Below are positions 9,560 through 22,500 of a stretch of 64,000 nucleotides of DNA, piece by piece. The position numbers were made by a program, and so were the translations under genes. The notes under the pieces are model-generated. The model did not search any database. It had not been told where the DNA came from and saw nothing but the letters and a program-made list of their open reading frames with translations. This DNA is from Hippophae tibetana (Eukaryota; Streptophyta; Magnoliopsida; Rosales; Elaeagnaceae), in assembly GCA_037013495.1 (NCBI GenBank), contig JAZDXN010000013.1, positions 1,364,001-1,428,000 on the forward strand. The letters run 5' to 3'. Numbering within the stretch: the stretch's first letter is position 1; each line of letters starts with the position of its first letter.

Positions 9560-12500
9560 TTGCTTCTTGGTATAATATTTTGTCACTTATGTTTTATCTT
9601 ACACTTTCTAGCAAACAAGATATATTTGCTCGTCATTGTGGCAAACCTATCTAAACAAAATCATTTTGCAGGTAGACATATTGATGGAGCATTCTATAAC
9701 TTGGAACCTGTAGTTTTGATACCTCAATTTACTTCAATTATGGTCAAACTCATGATTGCATGTCAAAGCGGAGAGGCACTTCGTTGTTGATTCCTAGGTT
9801 TAGAAAGACCTTATCCTTTTGCACACAACAGTGTTCAATTTCATCAAGAATAGATTCATCTTCTTCTAGTCCTTGAAACTCAACAAGCCATAAAAGAGAT
9901 GAAAAGGTTGGAATGCATTAAGCAAGTTTGTTTGGTAACTTGAGCGTTTTATATTGGGGTTTTTAGTCGATTTCTCTATGTGAAGTTTGAAGTAATATTT
10001 AGAAACGGAACTTTCTTTGTGTCATTAGTAAAAGAAATATCCTCGAAACAAGCTTCTAGCAATTAGGTACTTGTTATTGAAGGGGTTTTCCTAATTACAG
10101 TTGGTTCCAAATTAACAAAGAGGTCTCATTTCATATGCTACTTTTTTTATGAGAGCTAATTAATCTATGCATAATTTAACGATGCAGAGTGTCATACACA
10201 CGTTCCTACGTATCTTCATTCAATGGCAAGGTACGTGATCGGTTAACCACGAAACATCTAATAACTTACATCCACATTGCTTCTTGGTATAATATTTTGT
10301 CACTTATGTTTTATCTTACACTTTCTAGCGAACAAGATATATTTGCTCGTCATTGTGGCAAACCTATCTAAACAAAATCATTTAGCAGGTAGACATATTG
10401 ATGGAGCATTCTATAACTTGGAACCTGTAGTTTTGTTACCTCAATGTACTTCAATTATGGTCAAACTTATGATTTCATGTCAAAGCGGAGAGGCATTTCG
10501 TTTTTGATTCCTAGGTTTAGAAAGACCTTATCCTTTTGCACACAACAGTGTTCAATTTCATCAAGAATAGATTCATCTTCTTCTAGTCCTTGAAACTCAA
10601 CAAGCCATAAAGGAGATGCAAAGGTTGGAATGCATTAAGCAAGTTTTTTTGGTAACTTGAGCGTTTTATATTGGGGTTTTTAGTCGATTTCTCTATGTGA
10701 TGTTTGAAGTAATCTTTAGAAACGAAACTTTCTTTGTGTCATTAGTAAAAGAAATATCCTCGAAACAAGCTTCTAGCAATTAGGTACTTGTTATTGATGG
10801 GGTTTTCCTAATTACAGTTGGTTCCAAAATACCAAAGAGGTCTCATTTCATATGCTACTTTTTTTATGAGAGCTAATTAATCTATGCATAATTTAACGAT
10901 GCAAAGTGTCATACACACGTTCCTACGTATCTTCATTCAATGGCAAGGTACGTGATCGGTTAACCACGAAACATCTAATACTTACATCCACATTGCTTCT
11001 TGGTATAATATTTTGTCACTTATGTTTTATCTTACACTTTCTAGCGAACAAGATATATTTGCTCGTCATTGTGGCAAACCTATCTAAACAAAATCATTTT
11101 GCAGGTAGACATATTGATGGAGCATTCTATAACTTGGAACCTGTAGTTTTGATACCTCAATGTACTTCAATTATGGTCAAACTCATGATTGCATGTCAAA
11201 GCGGAGAGGCACTTCGTTGTAGATTCCTAGGTTTAGAAACAGTTTATCCTTTTGCACACAACTGTGTTCAATTTCATCAAGAATAGATTCATCTTCTTCT
11301 GGTCCTTGAAACTCAACAAGCCATATAGGAGATGAATAGGTTGGAATGCATTAAGCAAGTTTTTTTGGTAACTTGAGCGTTTTATATTTGGGTTTTTAGT
11401 CGATTTCTCTATGTGAAGTTTGAAGTAATCTTTACAAACGGTACTTTCTTTGTACGATTAGTAAAAGAAATATCTTCTTAATAAGCTTCTAGCAATTAGT
11501 TACTTGTTATTGAAGGGGTTTTCCTCATTACAGTTGGTTCCAAAATAACGAAGAGGTCTCATTTCATATACTACATTTTTTTATGAGAGCTAATTAATCT
11601 ATGCATAATTTAACGATGCAAACAGTCGGACACACGCTCCTGCGTATCTTCCTTCAATGAAAAAGTACATGATCGGTTAACCGCCAAACATTAAATACTT
11701 ACATTCACAATGCTTCTATGTATAATATTTTGTCATTTATGTTTTATCTTACACTTTCTAGCGAACAAGATATATTTGCTCGTCATTGTGGCAAACCTAT
11801 CTAAACAAAATCATTTTGCAGGTAGACATATTGATGGAGCATTCTATAACTTGGAACCTGTAGTTTTGATACCTCAATGTACTTCAATTATGGTCAAACT
11901 CATGATTGCATGTCAAAGCGGAGAGGCACTTCGTTGTTGATTCCTAGGTTTAGAAACACCTTATCCTTTTGCACACAACCGTGTTCAATTTCATCAAGAA
12001 TAGATTCATCTTCTTCTGGTCCTTGAAACTTAACAAGCCATATAGGACATGAAAATGTTGGAATGCATTAAGCATGTTTTTTTGGTAACTTCAGCATTTT
12101 ATATTTGGATTTTTAGTCGATTTCTCTATGTGAAGTTTGAATAAATCTTTGCAAACGGTACTTTTTTTGTACCATTAGTAAAAGAAATATTTTCGTAACA
12201 AGCTTCTAGCAATTAGTTACTTGTTATTGAAGGGGTTTTCCTAATTACAGTTGGTTCCAAAATAACGAAGAGGTCTCATTTCATATGCTACTTTTTTGAT
12301 GAGAGCTAACTAATCTATGCATAATTTAACGATGCAAACTGTCAGACACACGCTCCTGCGTATCTTCCTTCAATGGCAAGGTACGTGATCGGTTAACCAC
12401 CAAACATCTAATACTTACATCCACATTGCTTCTAGGTATAATATTTTGTCACTTATCTTTTATCTTACACTTTCTAGCGAACAAGATATATTTGCTCGTC

Positions 12501-13140
12501 ATTCTGGCAAACCTATCTAAACAAAATCATTTTGCAGGTAGACATATTGATGGAGCATTCTATAACTTGGAACCTGTAGTTTTGATACCTCAATGTAATT
12601 CAATTATGGTCAAACTCATGATTGCATGTCAAAGCGGAGAGGCACTTCGTTGTAGATTCCTAGGTTTAGAAACACCTTATCCTTTTGCACACAACCGTGT
12701 TCAATTGCATCAAGAATAGATTCATCTTCTTCTGGTCCTTGAAACTCAACAAGCCACATAGGACATGAAAAGGTTGGAATGCATTAAGCATGTTTTTTTG
12801 GTAACTTGAGCGTTTTATATTTGGGTTTTTAGTCGATTTCTCTATGTGAATTTTGAAGTAATCTTTAGAAACGGAACTTTCTTTGTGTCATTAGTAAAAG
12901 AAATATCCTCAAAACAAGCTTCTAGCAATTAGGTACTTGTTATTGAAGGGGTTTTCCTAATTACAGTTGGTTCCAAAATAACAAAGAGGTCTCATTTCAT
13001 ATGCTACTTTTTTATGAGAGCTAATTAATCTATGCATAATTTAACGATGCAAAGTGTCATACACACGTTCCTACGTATCTTCATTCAATGGCAAGGTACG
13101 TGATCGGTTAACCACGAAACATCTAATACTTACATCCACA
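9560..13140. repeat. Five-monomer higher-order repeat, copy 2 (B-B-B-A-C)
   Basis: Anchors are at 9560, 10277, 10993, 11710 and 12426, length 3581 bp. It repeats the rare markers of copy 1 unit by unit. The copies diverge most in the last unit: monomer 18 has GATGAGAGCTAACTAATC and GTCAGACACACG, whereas monomer 13 has ATGAGAGCTAATTAATC and GTCGGTCACACG. The 3' end of this copy has therefore been replaced or the copies ended at different points. Confidence 0.88.
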
Positions 13141-16006
13141 TTGCTTCTTGGTATAATATTTTGTCACTTATGTTTTATCTTACACTTTCTAGCGAACAAG
13201 ATATATTTGCTCGTCATTGTGGCAAACCTATCTAAGCAAAATCATTTTGCAGGTAGACATATTGATGGAGCATTCTATAACTTGGAACCTGTAGTTTTGA
13301 TACCTCAATGTACTTCAATTATGGTCAAACTCATGATTGCATGTCAAAGGGGAGAGGCACTTCGTTGTAGATTCCTAGGTTTAGAAACACCTTATCCTTT
13401 TGCACACAACTGTGTTCAATTTCATCAAGAATAGATTCATCTTTTTCTGGTCCTTGAAACTCGACAAGCCATATAGGAGATGAAAAGGTTGGAATGCATT
13501 AAGCAAGTTTTTTTGGTAACTTGAGCGTTTTATATTTGGGTTTTTAGTCGATTTCTCTATGTGAAGTTTGAAGTAATCTTTACAAACGGTACTTTCTTTG
13601 TACGATTAGTAAAAGAAATATCTTCTTAACAAGCTTCTAGCAATTAGTTACTTGTTATTGAAGGGGTTTTCCTCATTACTGTTGGTTCCAAAATAACGAA
13701 GAGGTCTCATTTCATATACTACATTTTTTTATGAGAGCTAATTAATCTATGCATAATTTAACGATGCAAACTGTCGGACACACGCTCCTGCGTATCTTCC
13801 TTCAATGAAAAAGTACATGATCGGTTAACCGCCAAACATTAAATACTTACATTCACATTGCTTCTATGTATAATATTTTGTCACTTATGTTTTATCTTAC
13901 ACTTTCTAGCGAACAAGATATATTTGCTCGTCATTATGGCAAACCTATCTAAACAAAATCATTTTGCAGGTAGACATATTGATGGAGCATTCTATAACTT
14001 GGAACCTGTAGTTTTGATACCTCAATGTACTTCAATTATGGTCAAACTCATGATTGCATGTCAAAGCGGAGAGGCACTTCGTTGTAGATTCCTAGGTTTA
14101 GAAACACCTTATCCTTTTGCACACAACCGTGTTCAATATCATCAAGAATAGATTCATCTTCTTCTGGTCCTTGAAACTCAACAAGCCACATAGGACATGA
14201 AAAGGTTGGAATGCATTAAGCATGTTTTTTTGGTAACTTGAGCATTTTATATTTGGGTGTTTAGTCGATTTCTCTATGTGAAGTTTGAAGTAATCTTTAG
14301 AAACGGAACTTTCTTTGTGTCATTAGTAAAAGAAATATCCTCGAAATAAGCTTCTAGCAATTAGGTACTTGTTATTGAAGGGGTTTTCCTAATTACAGTT
14401 GGTTCCAAAATAACCAAGAGGTCTCATTTCATATGCTACTTTTTTTATGAGAGCTAATTAATCTATGCATAATTTAACGATGCAAAGTGTCATACACACG
14501 TTCCTACGTATCTTCATTCAATGGCAAGGTACGTGATCGGTTAACCACGAAACATCTAATAGTTACATCCACATTGCTTCTTGGTATAATATTTTGTCAC
14601 TTATGTTTTATCTTACACTTTCAAGCGAACAAGATATATTTGCTCGTCATTATGGCAAACCTATCTAAACAAAATCATTTTGCAGGTAGACATATTGATG
14701 GAGCATTCTATAACTTGGAACCTGTAGTTTTGATACCTCAATGTACTTCAATTATGGTCAAACTCATGATTGCATGTCAAAGCGGAGAGGCACTTCGTTG
14801 TAGATTCCTAGGTTTAGAAACACCTTATCCTTTTGCACACAACTGTGTTCAATTTCATCAAGAATAGATTCATCTTCTTCTGGTCCTTGAAACTCGACAA
14901 GCCATATAGGAGATGAAAAGGTTGGAATGCATTAAGCATGTTTTTTTGGTAACTTGAGCGTTTTATATTTGGGTTTTTAGTCGATTTCTCTATGTGAAGT
15001 TTGAAGTAATCTTTACAAACGGTACTTTCTTTGTACGATTAGTAAAAGAAATATCTTCTTAACAAGCTTCTAGCAATTAGTTACTTGTTATTGAAGGGGT
15101 TTTCCTCATTACTGTTGGTTCCAAAATAACGAAGAGGTCTCATTTCATATACTACATTTTTTTATGAGAGCTAATTAATCTATGCATAATTTAACGATGC
15201 AAACTGTCGGACACACGCTCCTGCGTATCTTCCTTCAATGAAAAAGTACATGATCGGTTAACCGCCAAACATTAAATACTTACATTCACATTGCTTCTAT
15301 GTATAATATTTTGTCACTTATGTTTTATCTTACACTTTGTAGCGAACAAGATATATTTGCTCGTCATTATGGCAAACCTATCTAAACAAAATCATTTTGC
15401 AGGTAGACATATTGATGGAGCATTCTATAACTTGGAACCTGTAGTTTTTATACCTCAATGTACTTCAATTATGGTCAAACTCATGATTGCATGTCCAAGC
15501 GGAGAGGCACTTCGTTGTTGATTCCTAGGTTTAGAAACACCTTATCCTTTTGCACACAACCGTGTTCAATTTCATCAAGAATAGATTCATCTTCTTCTGG
15601 TCCTTGAAACTCAACAAGCCACATAGGACATGAAAAGGTTGGAATGCATTAAGCATGTTTTTTTGGTAACTTGAGCGTTTTATATTTGGGTTTTTAGTCG
15701 ATTTCTCTATGTGAAGTTTGAAGTAATCTTTAGAAACGGAACTTTCTTTGTGTCATTAGTAAAAGAAATATCCTCAAAACAAGCTTCTAGCAATTAGGTA
15801 CTTGTTATTGAAGGGGTTTTCCTAATTACAGTTGGTTCCAAAATAACAAAGAGGTCTCATTTCATATGCTACTTTTTTTATGAGAGCTAATTAATCTATG
15901 CATAATTTAACGATGCAAAGTGTCATACACACGTTCCTACGTATCTTCATTCAATGGCAAGGTACGTGATCGGTTAACCACGAAACATCTAATACTTACA
16001 TCCACA
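13141..16006. repeat. Four-monomer higher-order repeat, copy 1 (B-A-B-A)
   Basis: Anchors are at 13141, 13858, 14574 and 15291. Markers shared with the next copy at a 2866-bp offset: AAAGGGGAGAGG and CATCTTTTTCTGG in the first unit, ACTCGACAAGCC in the B units, CATTATGGCAAACC, CAATATCATCAAG in the second unit, TCGAAATAAGCTT before the third and CTTTCAAGCGAAC in the third. Confidence 0.88.
13936..14151 (+). other. Longest ATG-initiated version of the recurrent frame (71 codons)
   Basis: In ten monomers GTG has become ATG (CATTATGG), which creates an ATG in the recurrent frame 78 bases after the anchor. Full 71-codon versions start at 13936, 14652, 16802, 17518 and 34890. Versions stopped early by TGA start at 15369, 18234, 20382, 24678 and 26110. 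Most lie in the B-A-B-A repeat and the following mosaic block, so one mutation was amplified with the repeat. No promoter, splice or Kozak-like context supports expression. Confidence 0.25.
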
Positions 16007-18871
16007 TTGCTTCTTGGTATAATATTTTGTCACTTATGTTTTATCTTACACTTTCTAGCGAACAAGATATATTTGCTCGTCATTGTGGCAAACCTATCTA
16101 AACAAAATCATTTTGCAGGTAGACATATTGATGGAGCATTCTATAACTTGGAACCTGTAGTTTTGATACCTCAATGTACTTCAATTATGGTCAAACTCAT
16201 GATTGCATGTCAAAGGGGAGAGGCACTTCGTTGTAGATTCCTAGGTTTAGAAACACCTTATCCTTTTGCACACAACTGTGTTCAATTTCATCAAGAATAG
16301 ATTCATCTTTTTCTGGTCCTTGAAACTCGACAAGCCATATAGGAGATGAAAAGGTTGGAATGCATTAAGCAAGTTTTTTTGGTAACTTGAGCGTTTTATA
16401 TTTGGGTTTTTAGTCGATTTCTCTATGTGAAGTTTGAAGTAATCTTTACAAACGGTACTTTCTTTGTACGATTAGTAAAAGAAATATCTTCTTAACAAGC
16501 TTCTAGCAATTAGTTACTTGTTATTGAAGGGGTTTTCCTCATTACTGTTGGTTCCAAAATAACGAAGAGGTCTCATTTCATATACTACATTTTTTTATTA
16601 GAGCTAATTAATCTATGCATAATTTAACGATGCAAACTGTCGGACACACGCTCCTGCGTATCTTCCTTCAATGAAAAAGTACATGATCGGTTAACCGCCA
16701 AACATTAAATACTTACATTCACATTGCTTCTATGTATAATATTTTGTCACTTATGTTTTATCTTACACTTTCTAGCGAACAAGATATATTTGCTCGTCAT
16801 TATGGCAAACCTATCTAAACAAAATCATTTTGCAGGTAGACATATTGATGGAGCATTCTATAACTTGGAACCTGTAGTTTTGATACCTCAATGTACTTCA
16901 ATTATGGTCAAACTCATGATTGCATGTCAAAGCGGAGAGGCACTTCGTTGTAGATTCCTAGGTTTAGAAACACCTTATCCTTTTGCACACAACCGTGTTC
17001 AATATCATCAAGAATAGATTCATCTTCTTCTGGTCCTTGAAACTCAACAAGCCACATAGGACATGAAAAGGTTGGAATGCATTAAGCATGTTTTTTTGGT
17101 AACTTGAGCATTTTATATTTGGGTGTTTAGTCGATTTCTCTATGTGAAGTTTGAAGTAATCTTTAGAAACGGAACTTTCTTTGTGTCATTAGTAAAAGAA
17201 ATATCCTCGAAATAAGCTTCTAGCAATTAGGTACTTGTTATTGAAGGGGTTTTCCTAATTACAGTTGGTTCCAAAATAACAAAGAGGTCTCATTTCATAT
17301 GCTACTTTTTTTATGAGAGCTAATTAATCTATGCATAATTTAACGATGCAAAGTGTCATACACACGTTCCTACGTATCTTCATTAAATGGCAAGGTACGT
17401 GATCGGTTAACCACGAAACATCTAATACTTACATCCACATTGCTTCTTGGTATAATATTTTGTCACTTATGTTTTATCTTACACTTTCAAGCGAACAAGA
17501 TATATTTGCTCGTCATTATGGTAAACCTATCTAAACAAAATCATTTTGCAGGTAGACATATTGATGGAGCATTCTATAACTTGGAACCTGTAGTTTTGAT
17601 ACCTCAATGTACTTCAATTATGGTCAAACTCATGATTGCATGTCAAAGCGGAGAGGCACTTCGTTGTAGATTCCTAGGTTTAGAAACACCTTATCCTTTT
17701 GCACACAACTGTGTTCAATTTCATCAAGAATAGATTCATCTTCTTCTGGTCCTTGAAACTCGACAAGCCATATAGGAGATGAAAAGGTTGGAATGCATTA
17801 AGCATGTTTTTTTGGTAACTTGAGCGTTTTATATTTGGGTTTTTAGTCGATTTCTCTATGTGAAGTTTGAAGTAATCTTTACAAACGGTACTTTCTTTGT
17901 ACGATTAGTAAAAGAAATATCTTCTTAACAAGCTTCTAGCAATTAGTTACTTGTTATTGAAGGGGTTTTCTCATTACTGTTGGTTCCAAAATAACGAAGA
18001 GGTCTCATTTCATATACTACATTTTTTTATGAGAGCTAATTAATCTATGCATAATTTAACGATGCAAACTGTCGGACACACGCTCCTGCGTATCTTCCTT
18101 CAATGAAAAAGTACATGATCGGTTAACCGCCAAACATTAAATACTTACATTCACATTGCTTCTATGTATAATATTTTGTCACTTATGTTTTATCTTACAC
18201 ATTCTAGCGAACAAGATATATTTGCTCGTCATTATGGCAAACCTATCTAAACAAAATCATTTTGCTGGTAGACATATTGATGGAGCATTCTATAACTTGG
18301 AACCTGTAGTTTTGATACCTCAATGTACTTCAATTATGGTCAAACTCATGATTGCATGTCAAAGCGGAGAGGCACTTCGTTGTTGATTCCTAGGTTTAGA
18401 AACACCTTATCCTTTTGCACACAACCGTGTTCAATTTCATCAAGAATAGATTCATCTTCTTCTGGTCCTTGAAACTCAACAAGCCATATAGGACATGAAA
18501 AGGTTGGAATGCATTAAGAAGGTTTTTTTGGTAACTTCAGCATTTTATATTTGGATTTTTAGTCGATTTCTCTATGTGAAGTTTGAAGAAATCTTTGCAA
18601 ACGGTACTTTTTTTGTACCATTAGTAAAAGAAATATTTTCGTAACAAGCTTCTAGCAATTAGTTACTTGTTATTGAAGGGGTTTTCCTAATTACAGTTGG
18701 TTCCAAAATAACGAAGAGGTCTCATTTCATATGCTACTTTTTTGATGAGAGCTAACTAATCTATGCATAATTTAACGATGCAAACTGTCAGACACACGCT
18801 CATGCGTATCTTCCTTCAATGGCAAGGTACGTGATCGGTTAACCACCAAACATCTAATACTTACATCCACA
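16007..18871. repeat. Four-monomer higher-order repeat, copy 2 (B-A-B-A)
   Basis: Anchors are at 16007, 16724, 17440 and 18156. It repeats the rare markers of copy 1. Private changes include TTTTTTATTAGAGC before the second anchor, ATTAAATGGCAAGG and ATTATGGTAAACC in the third unit, and loss of one C in GGGGTTTTCTCATT before the fourth, which makes that interval 716 instead of 717. Confidence 0.88.
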
Positions 18872-19587
18872 TTGCTTCTAGGTATAATATTTTGTCACTT
18901 ATCTTTTATCTTACACTTTCTAGCGAACAAGATATATTTGCTCGTCATTGTGGCAAACCTATCTAAACAAAATCATTTTGCTGGTAGACATATTGATGGA
19001 GCATTCTATAACTTGGAACCTGTAGTTTTGATACCTCAATGTACTTCAATTATGGTCAAACTCATGATTGCATGTCAAAGCGGAGAGGCACTTCGTTGTA
19101 GATTCCTAGGTTTAGAAACACCTTATCCTTTTGCACACAACCGTGTTCAATTTCATCAAGAATAGATTCATCTTCTTCTAGTCCTTGAAACTCAACAGGC
19201 CATAAATGAGATGAAAAGGTTGGAATGCATTAAACAAATTTTTTCGGTAACTTGAGCATTTTATATTTGGATTTTTAGATGATTTCTCTATGTGAAGTTT
19301 AAAGAAATCTTTGCAAACGGTACTTTTTTTGTACCATTAGTAAAAGAAATATTTTCGTAACAAGCTTCTAGCAATTAGTTACTTGTTATTGAAGGGGTTT
19401 TCCTAATTACAGTTGCTTCCAAAATAACGAAGAGGTCTCATTTCATATGCTACTTTTTTGATGAGAGCTAACTAATCTATGCATAATTTAACGATGCAAA
19501 CTGTCAGACACACGCTCCTGCGTATCTTCCTTCAATATCAAGGTACGTGATCGGTTAACCACCAAACATCTAATACTTACATCCACA
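18872..19587. repeat. Monomer 27, type C with a right-domain-like tail tract
   Basis: The unit begins and ends as type C, but about 19179-19290 carries CTCAACAGGCC, CATAAATGAG, AAACAAATTTTTT and GGATTTTTAGATGATTTC. These are variants otherwise typical of the right domain (for example 33.0 kb and 45.9 kb). After this tract it returns to the left-domain form CTTTGCAAACGG. Such a patch suggests sequence exchange between subfamilies or retained ancestral variation. Confidence 0.75.
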
Positions 19588-22500
19588 TTGCTTCTAGGTA
19601 TAATATTTTGTCACTTATCTTTTATCTTACACTTTCTAGCGAACAAGATATATTTGCTCGTCATTGTGGCAAACCTATCTAAACAAAATCATTTTGCAGG
19701 TAGACATATTGATGGAGCATTCTATAACTTGGAACCTGTAGTTTTGATACCTCAATGTACTTCAATTATGGTCAAACTCATGATTGCATGTCAAAGCGGA
19801 GAGGCACTTCGTTGTAGATTCCTAGGTTTAGAAACACCTTATCCTTTTGCACACAACCGTGTTCAATTTCATCAAGAATAGATTCATCTTCTTCTGGTCC
19901 TTGAAACTCAACAAGCCACATAGGACATGAGAAGGTTGGAATGCATTAAGCATGTTTTTTTGGTAACTTGAGCATTTTATATTTGGGTGTTTAGTCGATT
20001 TCTCTATGTGAAGTTTGAAGTAATCTTTAGAAACGGAACTTTCTTTGTGTCATTAGTAAAAGAAATATCCTCGAAATAAGCTTCTAGCAATTAGGTACTT
20101 GTTATTGAAGGGGTTTTCCTAATTACAGTTGGTTCCAAAATAACAAAGAGGTCTCATTTCATATGCTACTTTTTTTATGAGAGCTAATTAATCTATGCAT
20201 AATTTAACGATGCAAAGTGTCATACACACGTTCCTACGTATCTTCCTTCAATGAAAAAGTACATGATCGGTTAACCGCCAAACATTAAATACTTACATTC
20301 ACATTGCTTCAATGTATAATATTTTGTCACTTATGTTTTATCTTACACTTTCTAGCGAACAAGATATATTTGCTCGTCATTATGGCAAACCTATCTAAAC
20401 AAAATCATTTTGCAGGTAGACATATTGATGGAGCATTCTATAACTTGGAACCTGTAGTTTTGATACCTCAATGTACTTCAATTATGGTCAAACTCATGAT
20501 TGCATGTCAAAGCGGAGAGGCACTTCGTTGTTGATTCCTAGGTTTAGAAACACCTTATCCTTTTGCACACAACCGTGTTCAATTTCATCAAGAATAGATT
20601 CATCTTCTTCTGGTCCTTGAAACTCAACAAGCCATATAGGACATGAAAAGGTTGGAATGCATTAAGCAAGTTTTTTTGGTAACTTCAGCATTTTATATTT
20701 GGATTTTTAGTCGATTTCTCTATGTGAAGTTTGAAGAAATCTTTGCAAACGGTACTTTTTTTGTACCATTAGTAAAAGAAATATTTTCGTAACAAGCTTC
20801 TAGCAATTAGTTACTTGTTATTGAAGGGGTTTTCCTAATTACAGTTGGTTCCAAAATAACGAAGAGGTCTTATTTCTTATGCTACTTTTTTGATGAGAGC
20901 TAACTAATCTATGCATAATTTAACGATGCAAACTGTCAGACACACGCTCCTGCGTATCTTCCTTCAATATCAAGGTACGTGATCGGTTTACCACCAAACA
21001 TCTAATACTTACATCCACATTGCTTCTAGGTATAATATTTTGTCACTTATCTTTTATCTTACACTTTCTAGCGAACAAGATATATTTGCTCGTCATTGTG
21101 GCAAACCTATCTAAACAAAATCATTTTGCAGGTAGACATATTGATGGAGCATTCTATAACTTGGAACCTGTAGTTTTGATACCTCAATGTACTTCAATTA
21201 TGGTCAAACTCATGATTGCATGTCAAAGCGGAGAGGCACTTCGTTGTAGATTCCTAGGTTTAGAAACACCTTATCCTTTTGCACACAACCGTGTTCAATT
21301 TCATCAAGAATAGATTCATCTTCTTCTGGTCCTTGAAACTCAACAAGCCACATAGGACATGAAAATGTTGGAATGCATTAAGCATGTTTTTTTGGTAACT
21401 TGAGCATTTTATATTTGGGTGTTTAGTCGATTTCTCTATGTGAAGTTTGAAGTAATCTTTAGAAACGGAACTTTCTTTGTGTCATTAGTAAAAGAAATAT
21501 CCCCGAAATAAGCTTCTAGCAAGTAGGTACTTGTTATTGAAGGGGTTTTCCTAATTACAGTTGGTTCCAAAATAACAAAGAGGTCTCATTTCATATGCTA
21601 CTTTTTTTATGAGAGCTAATTAATCTATGCATAATTTAACGATGCAAAGTGTCATACACACGTTCCTACGTATCTTCATTCAATGACAAGGTACGTGATC
21701 GGTTAACCACGAAACATCTAATACTTACATCCACATTGCTTCTTGGTATAATATTTTGTCACTTATGTTTTATCTTACACTTTCTAGCGAACAAGATATA
21801 TTTGCTCGTCATTGTGGCAAACCTATCTAAACAAAATCATTTTGCAGGTAGACATATTGATGGAGCATTCTATAACTTGGAACCTGTAGTTTTGATACCT
21901 CAATGTACTTCAATTATGGTCAAACTCATGATTGCATGTCAAAGAGGAGAGGCACTTCGTTGTAGATTCCTAGGTTTAGAAACACCTTATCCTTTTGCAC
22001 ACAACTGTGTTCAATTTCATCAAGAATAGATTCATCTTCTTCTGGTCCTTGAAACTCAACAAGCCATATAGGAGATGAAAAGGTTGGAATGCATTAAGCA
22101 AGTTTTTTTGGTAACTTGAGCGTTTTATATTTGGGTTTTTAGTCGATTTCTCTATGTGAAGTTTGAAGTAATCTTTACAAACGGTACTTTCTTTGTACGA
22201 TTAGTAAAAGAAATATCTTCTTAACAAGTTTCTAGCAATTAGTTACTTGTTATTGAAGGGGTTTTCCTCATTACTGTTGGTTCCAAAATAACGAAGAGGT
22301 CTCATTTCATATACTACTTTTTTTATGAGAGCTAATTAATCTATGCATAATTTAACGATGCAAACTGTCGGACACACGCTCCTGCGTATCTTCCTTCAAT
22401 GAAAAAGTACATGATCGGTTAACCGCCAAACATTAAATACTTACATTCACATTGCTTCTATGTATAATATTTTTTCACTTATGTTTTATCTTACACTTTC

